From Sva-07 sp963728195 (GTDB lineage Bacteria > Actinomycetota > Acidimicrobiia > Acidimicrobiales > Ilumatobacteraceae), in contig CAVSIX010000014.1 of NCBI GenBank assembly GCA_963728195.1, positions 128,343 through 192,342 of the forward strand: 64,000 nucleotides of DNA, read 5' to 3'. Position 1 is the stretch's first letter. Each line of letters opens with the position of its first letter. Of this stretch, positions 40,524 to 49,539 are shown one piece after another. Under the pieces are notes generated by a model. That model saw nothing but the letters and a program-made list of their open reading frames with translations, searched no databases and was not told where the DNA came from. The position numbers and the translations under genes are program-made.

Positions 40524-41903
40524 TCAGTGGCGGGTGAGTCGTTCGACGAGCGACTCGACGGCCGCCAGATCGTTGGCGACCGAGTTCGTGCGCTCGGGCC
40601 GTTCGAACAGGTCGGCGAGGTGGTCGGGCAACGACGGGCGACGGCCGATCGCACGCTCGACGGCGTCGGGGAACTTGGCCGGGTGGGCGGTGCCCAACGT
40701 GATCACGGGGTGGTCGTCGACATCGAGCCCGGTGAGCATCGCCGCGGCGGCCGTCCCCGTGGCGGTGTGCGGGTCGAGCACCATCCCGGTGAGGCGATGG
40801 ACCCGCGCGATCTCGCCAAGCGTCGCCTCGTCGTCGAAAGCGGCCGCACGGAATCGGCCGGTGATGTACTCCGCACGCTGATCGGCCTCGATGTCGAGGC
40901 GGCCGGTCGCACGGAAGCGGCCGAGCTGCTCGGCGGTCATCCCGCCATCGCGTGAGTTCATCTCGAACAGCAGGCGCTCGAAGTTCGACGAGACCTGGAT
41001 GTCCATCGACGGGCTCAGCGTCGGCACGACGTCGCGGGCACTCATGTCGCCGTCGTTGATGAACCGGGTCAGGATGTCGTTGGAGTTCGACGACACGATG
41101 AAATCCCGGATCGTCGCTCCCATCTCCCGGGCGATCCAGCCCGACAGCACGTTGCCGAAGTTGCCGGTCGGCACACTGAACGTGACCGGTTCGGCGAACG
41201 TCTCCGCCGCCGTGACGTAGTAGACGGTCTGAGCCATCACCCGCGCCCAGTTGATCGAGTTCACCGCCGACAACCGGTTGCGCTCGCGGAACGGCGCATC
41301 GTTGAACATCGCCTTGACGAGGTCTTGACAATCGTCGAAGGTCCCCTCGACGGCGACCGTGTGGACGTTGGGCTGGTCGACCGTGGTCATCTGGCGGCGC
41401 TGCACCTCGCTCGTGCGACCGAGCGGGTAGAGGATGACGATGTCGATGTGTTCGCATCCGGCGACGCCGTCGATCGCTGCCGAGCCGGTGTCGCCGCTGG
41501 TCGCCCCCACGATCGTGACGCGCTGGCCGCGTTCGCCGAGCACGTGGTCGAACATCCGCCCGACGAGCTGCAGCGCGACGTCCTTGAACGCGAGCGTCGG
41601 CCCGTGGAACAACTCCTGGATCCACTGGCGATGGTCGACCTGGACCAGCGGGACGACGGCCGGATGGCGGAAGGCGCCGTACGCCTCGACGCACAGTCGC
41701 GTCAGGGTGAGCTCGTCGATGTCGGGCTCGACGAACGGCAGCATCACCTCCACGGCGCGTTCTGCGTAGGTGTGCGCACTCGACGGGGCGAGCGTCGGCC
41801 AACGCTCGGGGACGTACAACCCCCCGTCGCTCGCCAGACCGGCGAGCAGGACGTCCGCGAAGCCGAGATCTGGTGCAGCGCCGCGCGTGGAGACGTAGCG
41901 CAC
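40524..41903 (-). CDS. thrC: Threonine synthase
   Basis: A PLP enzyme converting O-phosphohomoserine to threonine. The 459-residue length and the RYVSTRG start mark the longer (E. coli/yeast) threonine-synthase class and not the short actinobacterial one. The PLP Lys is in GPTLAFKDVALQ (about residue 107); GATSGDTGSAAI and PTGNFGNVLSGW bind the cofactor phosphate and substrate. The GTG at 41903 begins 2 bases after the hom stop, so the genes are co-transcribed. No thrB follows, unlike in M. tuberculosis. Confidence 0.95.
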   Translation of the reverse strand: MRYVSTRGAAPDLGFADVLLAGLASDGGLYVPERWPTLAPSSAHTYAERAVEVMLPFVEPDIDELTLTRLCVEAYGAFRHPAVVPLVQVDHRQWIQELFHGPTLAFKDVALQLVGRMFDHVLGERGQRVTIVGATSGDTGSAAIDGVAGCEHIDIVILYPLGRTSEVQRRQMTTVDQPNVHTVAVEGTFDDCQDLVKAMFNDAPFRERNRLSAVNSINWARVMAQTVYYVTAAETFAEPVTFSVPTGNFGNVLSGWIAREMGATIRDFIVSSNSNDILTRFINDGDMSARDVVPTLSPSMDIQVSSNFERLLFEMNSRDGGMTAEQLGRFRATGRLDIEADQRAEYITGRFRAAAFDDEATLGEIARVHRLTGMVLDPHTATGTAAAAMLTGLDVDDHPVITLGTAHPAKFPDAVERAIGRRPSLPDHLADLFERPERTNSVANDLAAVESLVERLTRH

Positions 41904-41905
41904 GG

Positions 41906-43216
41906 TCAGGCGCCGATCACTCGCAGCAGGCCGCCGACGTTGCGGACGTCGTCGAGCTCGCGCAGTGCGCGCACCGTGGCCTGCACGTCGGACTCGCGGG
42001 CCGAGTGGGTGATGAACACCAGACGGGCGTCGGGACCGTTGCCCTCCTGTTCGGCGACACGGATGCTGACGCCGTGCGATGCGAACACCCCGGTGACCGC
42101 GTGCAGCACGCCGGGCTTGTCGGCGACGTCGAGGCCGAGGAGGTACTCCGCCGACGTCTCGTCGATCGCTCGCACCGTGGCACGCTCGAGCGTTCCGAGC
42201 GAGCCGTGCGTGCCGTTGCGCAGGTTGATCGCAGCATCGACGACGTCGCCGAACACCGCGCTGGCCGTCGGCGCACCGCCGGCTCCGCGTCCGTAGAACA
42301 TCAGCGAGTCGACGAACCGCCCTTCGACGAACACCGCATTGAAGCTGTCGCGCACCGAGGCGAGCGGGTGGTGGACGGGCACCATCGCCGGGTGCACCCT
42401 GACGCTGATGTCGCCGCTCGCTTCGTCACGTTCGACGATTCCGAGGAGCTTGACGACGTAGCCGAGTCGATGGGCGATCGCGATCTCGGCACCGGTGATC
42501 CGGCTGATGCCCTCGTGATAGACGTCGCCGGCCACCACCTTCGCACCGAAGGCGACCGTGGCGATGATCGCCGCCTTGGCCCCTGCGTCGAAGCCCTCGA
42601 CGTCGGCGGTCGGATCGCGCTCTGCGAAACCGAGGCGCTGTGCTTCGGCCAATGCCGTGGCGTAGTCGGCTACTCCCCCACCGGCGACCGCATCGGTCAT
42701 CTTGGTGAGGATGAAGTTCGTCGTGCCGTTGATGATCCCGAGCACTCTGCTGATCGGTTCGCCGTGGAGGCTCTCGCGCAGCGCTCGCATGATCGGGATG
42801 CCACCGGCGACCGCCGCCTCGAACAGCAGGTCGCGACCAGCGGCGTCGGCCGCTGCATAGAGCTCGGCGCCGACGTTGGCGAGCAGTTCCTTGTTGGCGG
42901 TGACCACCGGTTTGCCGGCAGCGAGCGCTTCCAGGATCAGCTCGCGGGCCGGCTCGATCCCGCCGATCGCTTCGACGACGAGATCGATGTCGTCATCGTT
43001 GACCACGCTGTGGGCATCGCGGGTGAGCACGCCGTCGGCCAGCTCGACGTCGCGCGGTGCCGACAGGTTGCGCACCGCCACCCTGGTCACGTCGAGCCGC
43101 AGGCCGGTGCGTCGCTCGACGGTCGCCCGCTGAGCCTCGACGAGCTGTACGAATGCGGCGCCGACGTTGCCGCACCCGAGTACGCCGATCCTGATCGTTC
43201 GCCCGTTGCTCGTCAC
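41906..43216 (-). CDS. hom: Homoserine dehydrogenase
   Basis: This enzyme reduces aspartate semialdehyde to homoserine for threonine and methionine. The 436-residue protein has the NAD(P) fold GVLGCGNVGAAFV, VVTANKELLA near residue 105, the catalytic GGIPIM/INGTTNFILTKM region, and a C-terminal ACT domain (ADKPGVLHAVTGVFASHGVSI), so threonine feedback is expected. The GTG at 43216 follows TAGCCT by 8 bases. It is divergent from the serine-hydrolase gene. Confidence 0.96.
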   Translation of the reverse strand: MTSNGRTIRIGVLGCGNVGAAFVQLVEAQRATVERRTGLRLDVTRVAVRNLSAPRDVELADGVLTRDAHSVVNDDDIDLVVEAIGGIEPARELILEALAAGKPVVTANKELLANVGAELYAAADAAGRDLLFEAAVAGGIPIMRALRESLHGEPISRVLGIINGTTNFILTKMTDAVAGGGVADYATALAEAQRLGFAERDPTADVEGFDAGAKAAIIATVAFGAKVVAGDVYHEGISRITGAEIAIAHRLGYVVKLLGIVERDEASGDISVRVHPAMVPVHHPLASVRDSFNAVFVEGRFVDSLMFYGRGAGGAPTASAVFGDVVDAAINLRNGTHGSLGTLERATVRAIDETSAEYLLGLDVADKPGVLHAVTGVFASHGVSIRVAEQEGNGPDARLVFITHSARESDVQATVRALRELDDVRNVGGLLRVIGA

Positions 43217-43224
43217 GGACTGGG

Positions 43225-43246
43225 AGGCTAGGGGATCGGGTACCGT
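43225..43246. promoter_or_regulatory. Back-to-back leaderless promoters of hom and the serine hydrolase
   Basis: TAGCCT on the minus strand (43230-43225) is 8 bases from the hom GTG; TACCGT on the plus strand (43241-43246) is 7 bases from the ATG at 43254. Only 37 bases separate the two start codons. Confidence 0.55.
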
Positions 43247-43253
43247 CCGGCCC

Positions 43254-44567
43254 ATGACCGTTTCCGGGCGCCGCAGCGCGACGACCGCACTTCGAGTTCC
43301 GTCGATCGGTCCGGCGCTGGTCGGTGCGCTGACGATCGCCTCGGCGCTGGCCGCGTGCTCGACGTCGGACAGCGGCCAATCGAGTGCATCCTCAGTTGCG
43401 GTGGCGTCGACGAGCGACCCGGGCGCCGCCCTGACCGCGACAACCGATGCCACTGTTCCGGCGAGCACTGCGACAACTGCGACCATCGCGACGACGGTTC
43501 CCGGTACGACGGCGACGACGGAGGCCAGGCCCGAGCGCAGCTACGACTTCTCGGCGGTCGACCCGATCGTGCAGGAGTTCGTCGACGACCGTGGGCTGGA
43601 CGGCGCCGGGCTCGTCGTCGTCGATCGCGATGACGGCATCGTGCACGAGCAGTACTGGGGCGAATTCTCGGCCGATCGTGTCTCGCTCGTCGCGTCGGCG
43701 AGCAAGATGCTCGTCGCCGGTGTGCTGATGCGCCTCGACGACCAGGGACTCCTCGACGTCGACGCACCGGTGGTCGACGCCGTCGACTGGGCAGCGGCCA
43801 ATCCCGACATGACGCCGGCACAACTGCTCTCGAACAGCTCAGGGCTCGTCGGCCTGGGGCCGAACGTCGGCTACGTGCCCTACATCTGTCAGTTCCTGCC
43901 GACGGGCACGCTCGCCGAGTGCGGGTCGCACATCTTCACCACACCCGACGACGACGCCGACGTGATTCCGCCGGACACCGAGTTCCGGTACGGCGGCGGG
44001 CAGTGGCAGGTCGCAGGCGCCGTCGCGCAGGCGGTGTCAGGCCGGTCGTGGGCGGAGCTCGTCGAGGAGACCTACGTCGAGCCCTGCGGCGTCGACTCGC
44101 TGGGATTCGGCAATCACTGGGCCCAGTTCGGCTCTGGCTTCGGCTATCCCGAGGCGTTTGCCGCCGACCCGTCGACGCTGGCGGAGACGGCCAATCCCAA
44201 CATCGAGGGCGGTGCGTACATCACACCTCCCGACTACGCCCGACTACTGCTGATGCACCTCCGCGACGGCCGATGCGGCGACACGCAGGTCGTGTCTCCG
44301 GACGCCGTTGCCGAGATGCAGGCCGACCGGATCGGCGACGTCTACGGCGGGTCGGCCGACGGGTCGGGATATGGCTTGGGTTGGTGGATCAACCGCACGA
44401 CCGGACGCCGCAGTGACCCCGGCGCCTACGGCGCCTATCCGTGGCTCGATCCCGCGAGCGGGCACGGCGCCTACCTGGTCGTCGAGGCGAACGGTGCCAC
44501 CGGCACCGCCCTCGCCGAGCAACTGTTCGATCCCGTCGCCGACGCCATCACCGCCAGCCGCAGCTGA
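43254..44567 (+). CDS. Lipid-anchored serine hydrolase (class C beta-lactamase/penicillin-binding fold)
   Basis: A 437-residue protein. A signal peptide ends in the lipobox LAAC, then a Thr/Ala-rich linker leads to a beta-lactamase-related domain: S-x-x-K in SASKMLVAG (about 145), a Tyr motif appearing as YGGGQW (near 247; YxN is the norm) and HGAYLV in the position of KTG/HxG. Family members hydrolyse peptides or esters and only some are beta-lactamases. It is first in its operon with a leaderless ATG, and alone before a palindromic pair. Confidence 0.8.
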   Translation: MTVSGRRSATTALRVPSIGPALVGALTIASALAACSTSDSGQSSASSVAVASTSDPGAALTATTDATVPASTATTATIATTVPGTTATTEARPERSYDFSAVDPIVQEFVDDRGLDGAGLVVVDRDDGIVHEQYWGEFSADRVSLVASASKMLVAGVLMRLDDQGLLDVDAPVVDAVDWAAANPDMTPAQLLSNSSGLVGLGPNVGYVPYICQFLPTGTLAECGSHIFTTPDDDADVIPPDTEFRYGGGQWQVAGAVAQAVSGRSWAELVEETYVEPCGVDSLGFGNHWAQFGSGFGYPEAFAADPSTLAETANPNIEGGAYITPPDYARLLLMHLRDGRCGDTQVVSPDAVAEMQADRIGDVYGGSADGSGYGLGWWINRTTGRRSDPGAYGAYPWLDPASGHGAYLVVEANGATGTALAEQLFDPVADAITASRS

Positions 44568-44599
44568 CGCACCCAGCAGGCTGCTCCCCGCCCGGGATC

Positions 44600-44703
44600 T
44601 GTGTGAGCGACAACGTCGACCCCGACGATCTGCGCTCACACAAACGCCGGAACGCAGGTTTGCGTGAGCGACAACGTCGACCCTGGCGATCCGCGCTCAC
44701 ACG
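44600..44703. repeat. Paired palindromes, family D
   Basis: Copies start at 44600 and 44661, 61 bases apart. Copy 1 has perfect 10-base arms TGTGTGAGCG and CGCTCACACA; copy 2 pairs GTGAGCG with CGCTCAC. Both share ACAACGTCGACC in the centre. The layout and the TGAGCGA core match family A although the sequence differs. The site is between convergent 3' ends. Confidence 0.85.
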
Positions 44704-44805
44704 AAGTCGAGTGGGTGGTGGCGGCCGACGCCGGCGACGACCGCATCGAATCGCGGCCGGTCGAGGATCGAGCCCTCTCGGCGCACCGCAAACGGACAGC
44801 GGTGG

Positions 44806-46083
44806 TCAGCCGAGGTCGGTGGCGAGGAGGTCGTCGTAGGTCTCCCGACGCACGACCAGGCGGGCGGTGCCATCGGCGACGAACACGACCGGCGGTCGGG
44901 TGATCTTGTTGTAGTTCGACCCCATCGAGTGACCGTAGGCGCCGGTCACCGGCATCGCCAGCAGATCACCGACGGCGAGGTCCGACGGCACGCGAGCGGC
45001 GAACGCCAGCACGTCGCCGGACTCGCAGTGCTTGCCGACGAGGCGGACGGTCAGCTCACGGTCGGCGTCGACAGCGCGCGGAAGGAACGATTCGTAGCCC
45101 GAGCCGTAGAGAACCGGGCGAGGGTTGTCGCTCATGCCACCGTCGACGGCGACATACGTGCGCACCCCGGGGATCTCCTTGATCGTTCCGACGGTGTAGA
45201 CCGTCATCGCCGCTGATGCGACGATCGCGCGCCCCGGCTCGACACTCACGCGCGACCGCACGCCGAGCGAGTTGCAGGCATCGAGCAGGACAGTGCCCCA
45301 CTGCGTGATCGTCGGCGCCTCCTCGTGTTCGACGTAGGCCACGCCGAGCCCGCCGCCGAGGATCAACTCGGGCAGGTCGAGCGGAACTGCGAAGTCGGCC
45401 ATCACCTCGGCCGCCTTCGCGAACGACGACGCCTCGAACACGTTGGAGCCGATGTGCGAGTGCAGGCCGACGAGCTCCATCGCCGACGACCGGCGGGCGT
45501 GGTCGACGGCACGAAGTGCGTCGCCGTTCGCGAGGTTGAACCCGAACTTCGAGTCGTCCTGTCCGGTGGCGATGAACTCGTGGGTGTGAGCGTGCACGCC
45601 GGGTGTGATCCGCAGCACCACCCGTGGGGTCGGACCGATCCCGGCGGCCGCGAGCACGTCGAGCCGGTCGAGTTCGTCGAAGGAGTCGACGACGATGTAG
45701 CGAACCCCCGCCTCGATTGCTTGCCTCAGTTCGTCGCCGGACTTGTTGTTGCCGTGCAGTGTGCAGGCACTTGCCGGCACGCCCGCGGCGAGCGCGACGT
45801 GCAGTTCGCCACCGGTCGCGACGTCGAGCAGCAGTCCTTCGTCGTAGGCCAGCTTCGCCATCGCCCGACACAGGAACGCCTTGGTTGCGTAGATCACCCG
45901 CTCGGGTCCGAATGCGGCGACCGCCTCTCGACAGCGGGCGCGCAGATGGGCCTCGTCGTACACGAACAGCGGTGTGCCGAACTCTTCGGCCAACTCCTCG
46001 ACGGAGACACCGCCGACCTCGAGCCATCCGTCGTGGCCGATCTGCGCGGTGTCCGGCAACAACCGACGTGGGATCGCGCTCAT
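44806..46083 (-). CDS. lysA: Diaminopimelate decarboxylase
   Basis: A PLP enzyme forming lysine from meso-diaminopimelate. The 425-residue protein has the PLP Lys in VIYATKAF (about 65), HGNNKS, the HIGSN motif near 200, GGGLGV near 240 and the second-subunit Cys region CESGDVLA near 353. The ATG at 46083 is chosen over an upstream extension that would cross a repeat. It follows argS on the same strand, as in M. tuberculosis; 97 bases separate the genes. Confidence 0.96.
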   Translation of the reverse strand: MSAIPRRLLPDTAQIGHDGWLEVGGVSVEELAEEFGTPLFVYDEAHLRARCREAVAAFGPERVIYATKAFLCRAMAKLAYDEGLLLDVATGGELHVALAAGVPASACTLHGNNKSGDELRQAIEAGVRYIVVDSFDELDRLDVLAAAGIGPTPRVVLRITPGVHAHTHEFIATGQDDSKFGFNLANGDALRAVDHARRSSAMELVGLHSHIGSNVFEASSFAKAAEVMADFAVPLDLPELILGGGLGVAYVEHEEAPTITQWGTVLLDACNSLGVRSRVSVEPGRAIVASAAMTVYTVGTIKEIPGVRTYVAVDGGMSDNPRPVLYGSGYESFLPRAVDADRELTVRLVGKHCESGDVLAFAARVPSDLAVGDLLAMPVTGAYGHSMGSNYNKITRPPVVFVADGTARLVVRRETYDDLLATDLG

Positions 46084-46102
46084 CGCCGCCCGTGCCTCTC
46101 CA

Positions 46103-46140
46103 CCACGTTTGCGTGACGAATCCGGTGAGCCGGTCCACCC
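46103..46140. repeat. Palindrome plus conserved tail, family F, copy 2
   Basis: On the minus strand: GGTGGACCGGCTCACC (imperfect palindrome) then CGTCACGCAAACGTGG (46118-46103). The 16-base tail is identical to that at 5770-5785. It ends 20 bases before the lysA start. Confidence 0.68.
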
Positions 46141-46180
46141 GGAATGCAACACGAACGGGGAGATGGGCGCACGGGGAGGG

Positions 46181-47911
46181 TCACATCTGCTCCGGGGCGT
46201 CGATGCCGAGCAGGCCGAGGGCATGTTGCAACGTGCGAGCGGTCAGATCGGCGAGTGCGAGCCGGCTCGAGCGCACCGGCTCGTCGGCCTTGAGCACCGG
46301 ACAGTGCTCGTAGAACGCGGTGAAGTCGGTCGCCAGGTCGTAGACGTACGTGCAGAGCTTGTGCGGGCTGTAGGTCTCGAGCGTCGTGTCGAGCGCGGAG
46401 GGGTAGGCGAGCAGCCGCAGCGCGAGTGCCCGCTCCTGCGGCGTGCCGATCGTGATCGGCAGAGCTCGCACCGACGAGCGCTCGATGCCGGCGCGCCGGA
46501 AGATCGAACAGATCCGGGCGTGGGCGTACTGCAGATACGGCCCGGTGTTGCCATCGAAGGACACCATCCGGTCGAGATCGAACACGTAGTCCTTCACCCG
46601 GTCGGTCGACAGGTCGGCGTACTTGACCGCACCGATGCCGATCATGCGCGCAACGTGCGAACGCTCGTCGCCGTCGAGGTCGGCGTTCTTCTTGGCGATC
46701 GCAGCGTCGGCGCGCTCGATCGCCTCGTCGAGAAGGTCGACGAGCTTGACGGAGTCACCCGAGCGGCTGCGCAACATCTTGCGGTCTGCACCGAGCACGT
46801 TGCCGAAGCCGACATGGACCGCCTCGACGGGCGGCACCAGCCACCCGGCCATCTCGCACACCTTCCAGACCATCTGCAGATGTTGCGCCTGCGGTGCGCC
46901 GACGACGTAGATCAGCAGGTCGGCGCCGAGGCGCTCGACACGGTCGATCACGCACGTGAGGTCGCTGGTCGCGTAGTTGAAGCCACCCGTGCGAGCTCGG
47001 ATGATCAACGGCAACGGGTCACCGTCGCGGTTCTCGAACCCAGGCGGGAACACGACCTGCGCGCCGTCGCTCTCCTCGAGAAGACCGACATCGTCGAGAC
47101 GTTCGACGGTCGCATCCATCAGTGGCTGGTACACGCTCTCGCCGACGAGATCGTCGTCGGTCAACAGCACGCCGAGCTTCGAGTACACCGCATTGAAGTA
47201 GGCGGTCGACATCTCGACGAGCCGCTGCCACAAACGCGTCGTCTCGGCGTCGCCGCGCTGTAGGAGCACGACGCGGTCTCGCGCCCGTGCCTGGAACTCC
47301 TCGGACTCGGCGAACTTGACGTTGGCCTGCTTGTAGAACCCGTCGAGGTCGCCCTGGGTCAGACCGGCGGCAGCCACGTCCTCGCCGAGATCGAGCAGGT
47401 GCTCGATCAGCATGCCGAACGGGCGCCCCCAGTCGCCGATGTGGTTCTCGCGGATCACGTGGTGCCCTCGGAACTCGAGCATCCGCACGAGCGAATCGCC
47501 GATCACGGTCGAACGCAGGTGACCGACGTGCATCTCCTTGGCGACGTTCGGCGCCGAATAGTCGACGACCACGGTCTTCGACACCGGAGCCGGCGGTACA
47601 CCGAGGCGATCGTCGTCGGCCACCTCGGCGAGCTGCGCGGCGAGGAACTCGGGCGAGAACGTCACGTTGACGAAGCCAGGACCGGCGACCTCCAGTTCGC
47701 TCGCCACACCCGAGAGCACACCGGAGTCGACGACGGCCTGGGCGATGTCGCGGGGATTCGACCCCGTGCGCTTGGCGAGCGGCAGTGCGCCGTTGACCTG
47801 GGCGTCGGCGCGATCGGAAGGCCGGACCGTGGGATGGGCTGGCTCGCCGCTGTTCAACCCGGCGAAGACCGGCTCGAGGAGCGTCGTGATCGTGGCGATG
47901 GGGTCCGACAT
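46181..47911 (-). CDS. argS: Arginyl-tRNA synthetase
   Basis: A class I aminoacyl-tRNA synthetase of 576 residues. The N-terminal additional domain (VNVTFSPEFLA) is present, then the HIGH-type motif in SAPNVAKEMHVGHLRST (about 130), a KMSKS-equivalent ADRKMLRSRSGD near 375, and the DALR anticodon-binding domain at the C-terminus (PHKLCTYVYDLATDF). The ATG at 47911 is the start; the frame is open far upstream but without similarity. It heads the conserved argS-lysA block. Confidence 0.96.
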   Translation of the reverse strand: MSDPIATITTLLEPVFAGLNSGEPAHPTVRPSDRADAQVNGALPLAKRTGSNPRDIAQAVVDSGVLSGVASELEVAGPGFVNVTFSPEFLAAQLAEVADDDRLGVPPAPVSKTVVVDYSAPNVAKEMHVGHLRSTVIGDSLVRMLEFRGHHVIRENHIGDWGRPFGMLIEHLLDLGEDVAAAGLTQGDLDGFYKQANVKFAESEEFQARARDRVVLLQRGDAETTRLWQRLVEMSTAYFNAVYSKLGVLLTDDDLVGESVYQPLMDATVERLDDVGLLEESDGAQVVFPPGFENRDGDPLPLIIRARTGGFNYATSDLTCVIDRVERLGADLLIYVVGAPQAQHLQMVWKVCEMAGWLVPPVEAVHVGFGNVLGADRKMLRSRSGDSVKLVDLLDEAIERADAAIAKKNADLDGDERSHVARMIGIGAVKYADLSTDRVKDYVFDLDRMVSFDGNTGPYLQYAHARICSIFRRAGIERSSVRALPITIGTPQERALALRLLAYPSALDTTLETYSPHKLCTYVYDLATDFTAFYEHCPVLKADEPVRSSRLALADLTARTLQHALGLLGIDAPEQM

Positions 47912-48052
47912 GGTCGCGACAGTCTGCCGGATCGGACGAGCCGACTCACAGGTCGTCGCCCGACGGACGTTCCACTCCACGTCGCCGTGCTTCGACGGGT
48001 ACCTTCTCGTTGCGGGCTCGCAACCATCGCCCCGGACGAGAGAGATCGAACG

Positions 48053-48538
48053 ATGCCACATCATTCGCTGACCGAGACCGCCCCGGCGTTCGTCGCGATC
48101 GCCCACCGGATCGTCTGGGCGACCGTTGCCACCGTCGACACGCACGGTGCGCCGCGCACCCGGATCCTCCACCCGATCTGGGAACGGGACGGTGAGCGGC
48201 TCACCGGATGGATCGCGACGGGGCCGACGTCGCCGAAAGCGACCGACCTGGCCCACGAGCCACGCGTGTCGCTGACGTACTGGGACCCGTCGCACGACGT
48301 CGCCACCGCTGACTGCGACACTGCCTGGGAGAACGACCTCGAATCCAAGCGCGCCGGCTGGCGGCGTTTCGTCGACGGGCCGCCACCGGTCGGCTATGAC
48401 CCACGCATCGTCCCCGGTTGGGACGCTCCCGAGTCCGAGTCGTTCGGGATCCTGCGCCTCGAACCATTCCATCTGCGCGTCTTCCCCGGCGCGCTCCTGC
48501 TGCAGGGCACCGGCACAGTGCTGGACTGGACGACCTGA
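48053..48538 (+). CDS. Pyridoxamine-5'-phosphate-oxidase-like FMN-binding protein
   Basis: A 161-residue split-barrel flavoprotein. The beta strands VWATVATVDTHGAPRTRILHPIWE and the TSPKATDLAHEPRVSLTYWDP strand match the PNPOx-like fold, which binds FMN or F420 in actinobacteria. Missing PLP-specific residues cannot be judged. The ATG at 48053 is preceded by GAGAGAT. The downstream LLM-type oxidoreductase gene begins 70 bases later, with its own promoter. Confidence 0.82.
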   Translation: MPHHSLTETAPAFVAIAHRIVWATVATVDTHGAPRTRILHPIWERDGERLTGWIATGPTSPKATDLAHEPRVSLTYWDPSHDVATADCDTAWENDLESKRAGWRRFVDGPPPVGYDPRIVPGWDAPESESFGILRLEPFHLRVFPGALLLQGTGTVLDWTT

Positions 48539-48596
48539 ACCGCCCGTCCCCCGGTGCGCCTCCGGCGGACCGGGTGCCGCATCCCGGCGCCCTTCG

Positions 48597-48602
48597 TAGG
48601 AT
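48597..48602 (+). promoter_or_regulatory. -10 box TAGGAT, leaderless start
   Basis: TAGGAT, 6 bases (GCGGAC), then the GTG at 48609. Confidence 0.5.
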
Positions 48603-48608
48603 GCGGAC

Positions 48609-49379
48609 GTGACCCACCTCGACGTGCAGTTCGCGTCGACCCACACCGATTGGCCGACGCTGCGAGCGGCGTCGCTCAGGGCGGAGCAGGCCGGATTCGA
48701 CGCCATCTGGGTCTTCGACCACCTCGCCGGGGTCTCGCTCGGCGGGCACACGAACCTCGAGTGCTTCACGTGGCTCGGCGCACTCGCCGAAGCGACGTCG
48801 TCGGTCGAGCTCGGCGTGATGGTGGCCAACTCCTTCAACCGCCAGCTCGGGACCCTCGCCGTCGCAGCGGCCTCGGTGAGCCGGATCTCCGGTCGTCGGT
48901 TCCTGTTCGGCATCGGAGCGGGCACGTCGCCGAAGAGCGCGTGGGCGGTCGAACAGCACGCCGTCGGCGCAGAACTCGCCAGCGACCTCGCCGATCGGCA
49001 CGCTCGGGTCGAGCAACTGCTCGACCTCACCGACGAGATGTGGCATCCGCAGCGCAGCGAGCAGTTCGAGACGTTCCCGCTGCCGGCCACGGCGCCACCG
49101 CGCATCATCGGTGTCAACAGCGTGGGGTTGAGCGTGCTCGCCGGCCGTCGAGCCGAGGGGATCAACGTCGCCTGGCACCATCCCCGCCGCGACGAGTTCA
49201 TCACTGCTGCGCGGACTGCGGCCGGCGGCCGGCCGTTCTCGACGACGGCGTGGACGAGGTGGTCGTCCGAGCTGCTCGACCCGACCAATGCGGTACGTCG
49301 AGAGATGGACGCAGCCGGCGTGGACCGCGTGGTGCTCGTCGTCATCGACGGCGTCGAGCGCTTCGCCGACCAGCACTGA
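48609..49379 (+). CDS. Luciferase-like (LLM-class) flavin/F420-dependent oxidoreductase
   Basis: A 256-residue TIM-barrel protein of the bacterial luciferase superfamily. It shows AEQAGFDAIWVFDHLAG, LGVMVANSFNRQLGTLAVAAASVSRISG and RRFLFGIGAG, the usual cofactor-face segments. The protein is shorter than typical members (about 300), with the barrel closing quickly after RAEGINVAWHHP. FMN or F420 could be the cofactor. The start is the GTG at 48609. Confidence 0.85.
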   Translation: MTHLDVQFASTHTDWPTLRAASLRAEQAGFDAIWVFDHLAGVSLGGHTNLECFTWLGALAEATSSVELGVMVANSFNRQLGTLAVAAASVSRISGRRFLFGIGAGTSPKSAWAVEQHAVGAELASDLADRHARVEQLLDLTDEMWHPQRSEQFETFPLPATAPPRIIGVNSVGLSVLAGRRAEGINVAWHHPRRDEFITAARTAAGGRPFSTTAWTRWSSELLDPTNAVRREMDAAGVDRVVLVVIDGVERFADQH

Positions 49380-49539
49380 GTCGCCGACGCCTGCGCCCAT
49401 TCGGACGGGGGGCGTGTGGTTTGGGCCGACAGCGCCCGGGTATCGCCGATCGCCGGGACGGGCGGTCAGGCAGGGGCGGGCGAACCGGGCGGGCACGTCG
49501 AACATCGAGAACGCGACGAACGCGAGGAAGGGAAATCCC

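Noticed and set aside
40298..40654. Rho extended upstream through a Cys-rich segment (CEFCQGSYVC)
   Set aside because: The frame is open, but it crosses a likely -10 box and two leader hairpins; the GTG at 40297 has a good ribosome-binding site and matches the Rho N-terminus.
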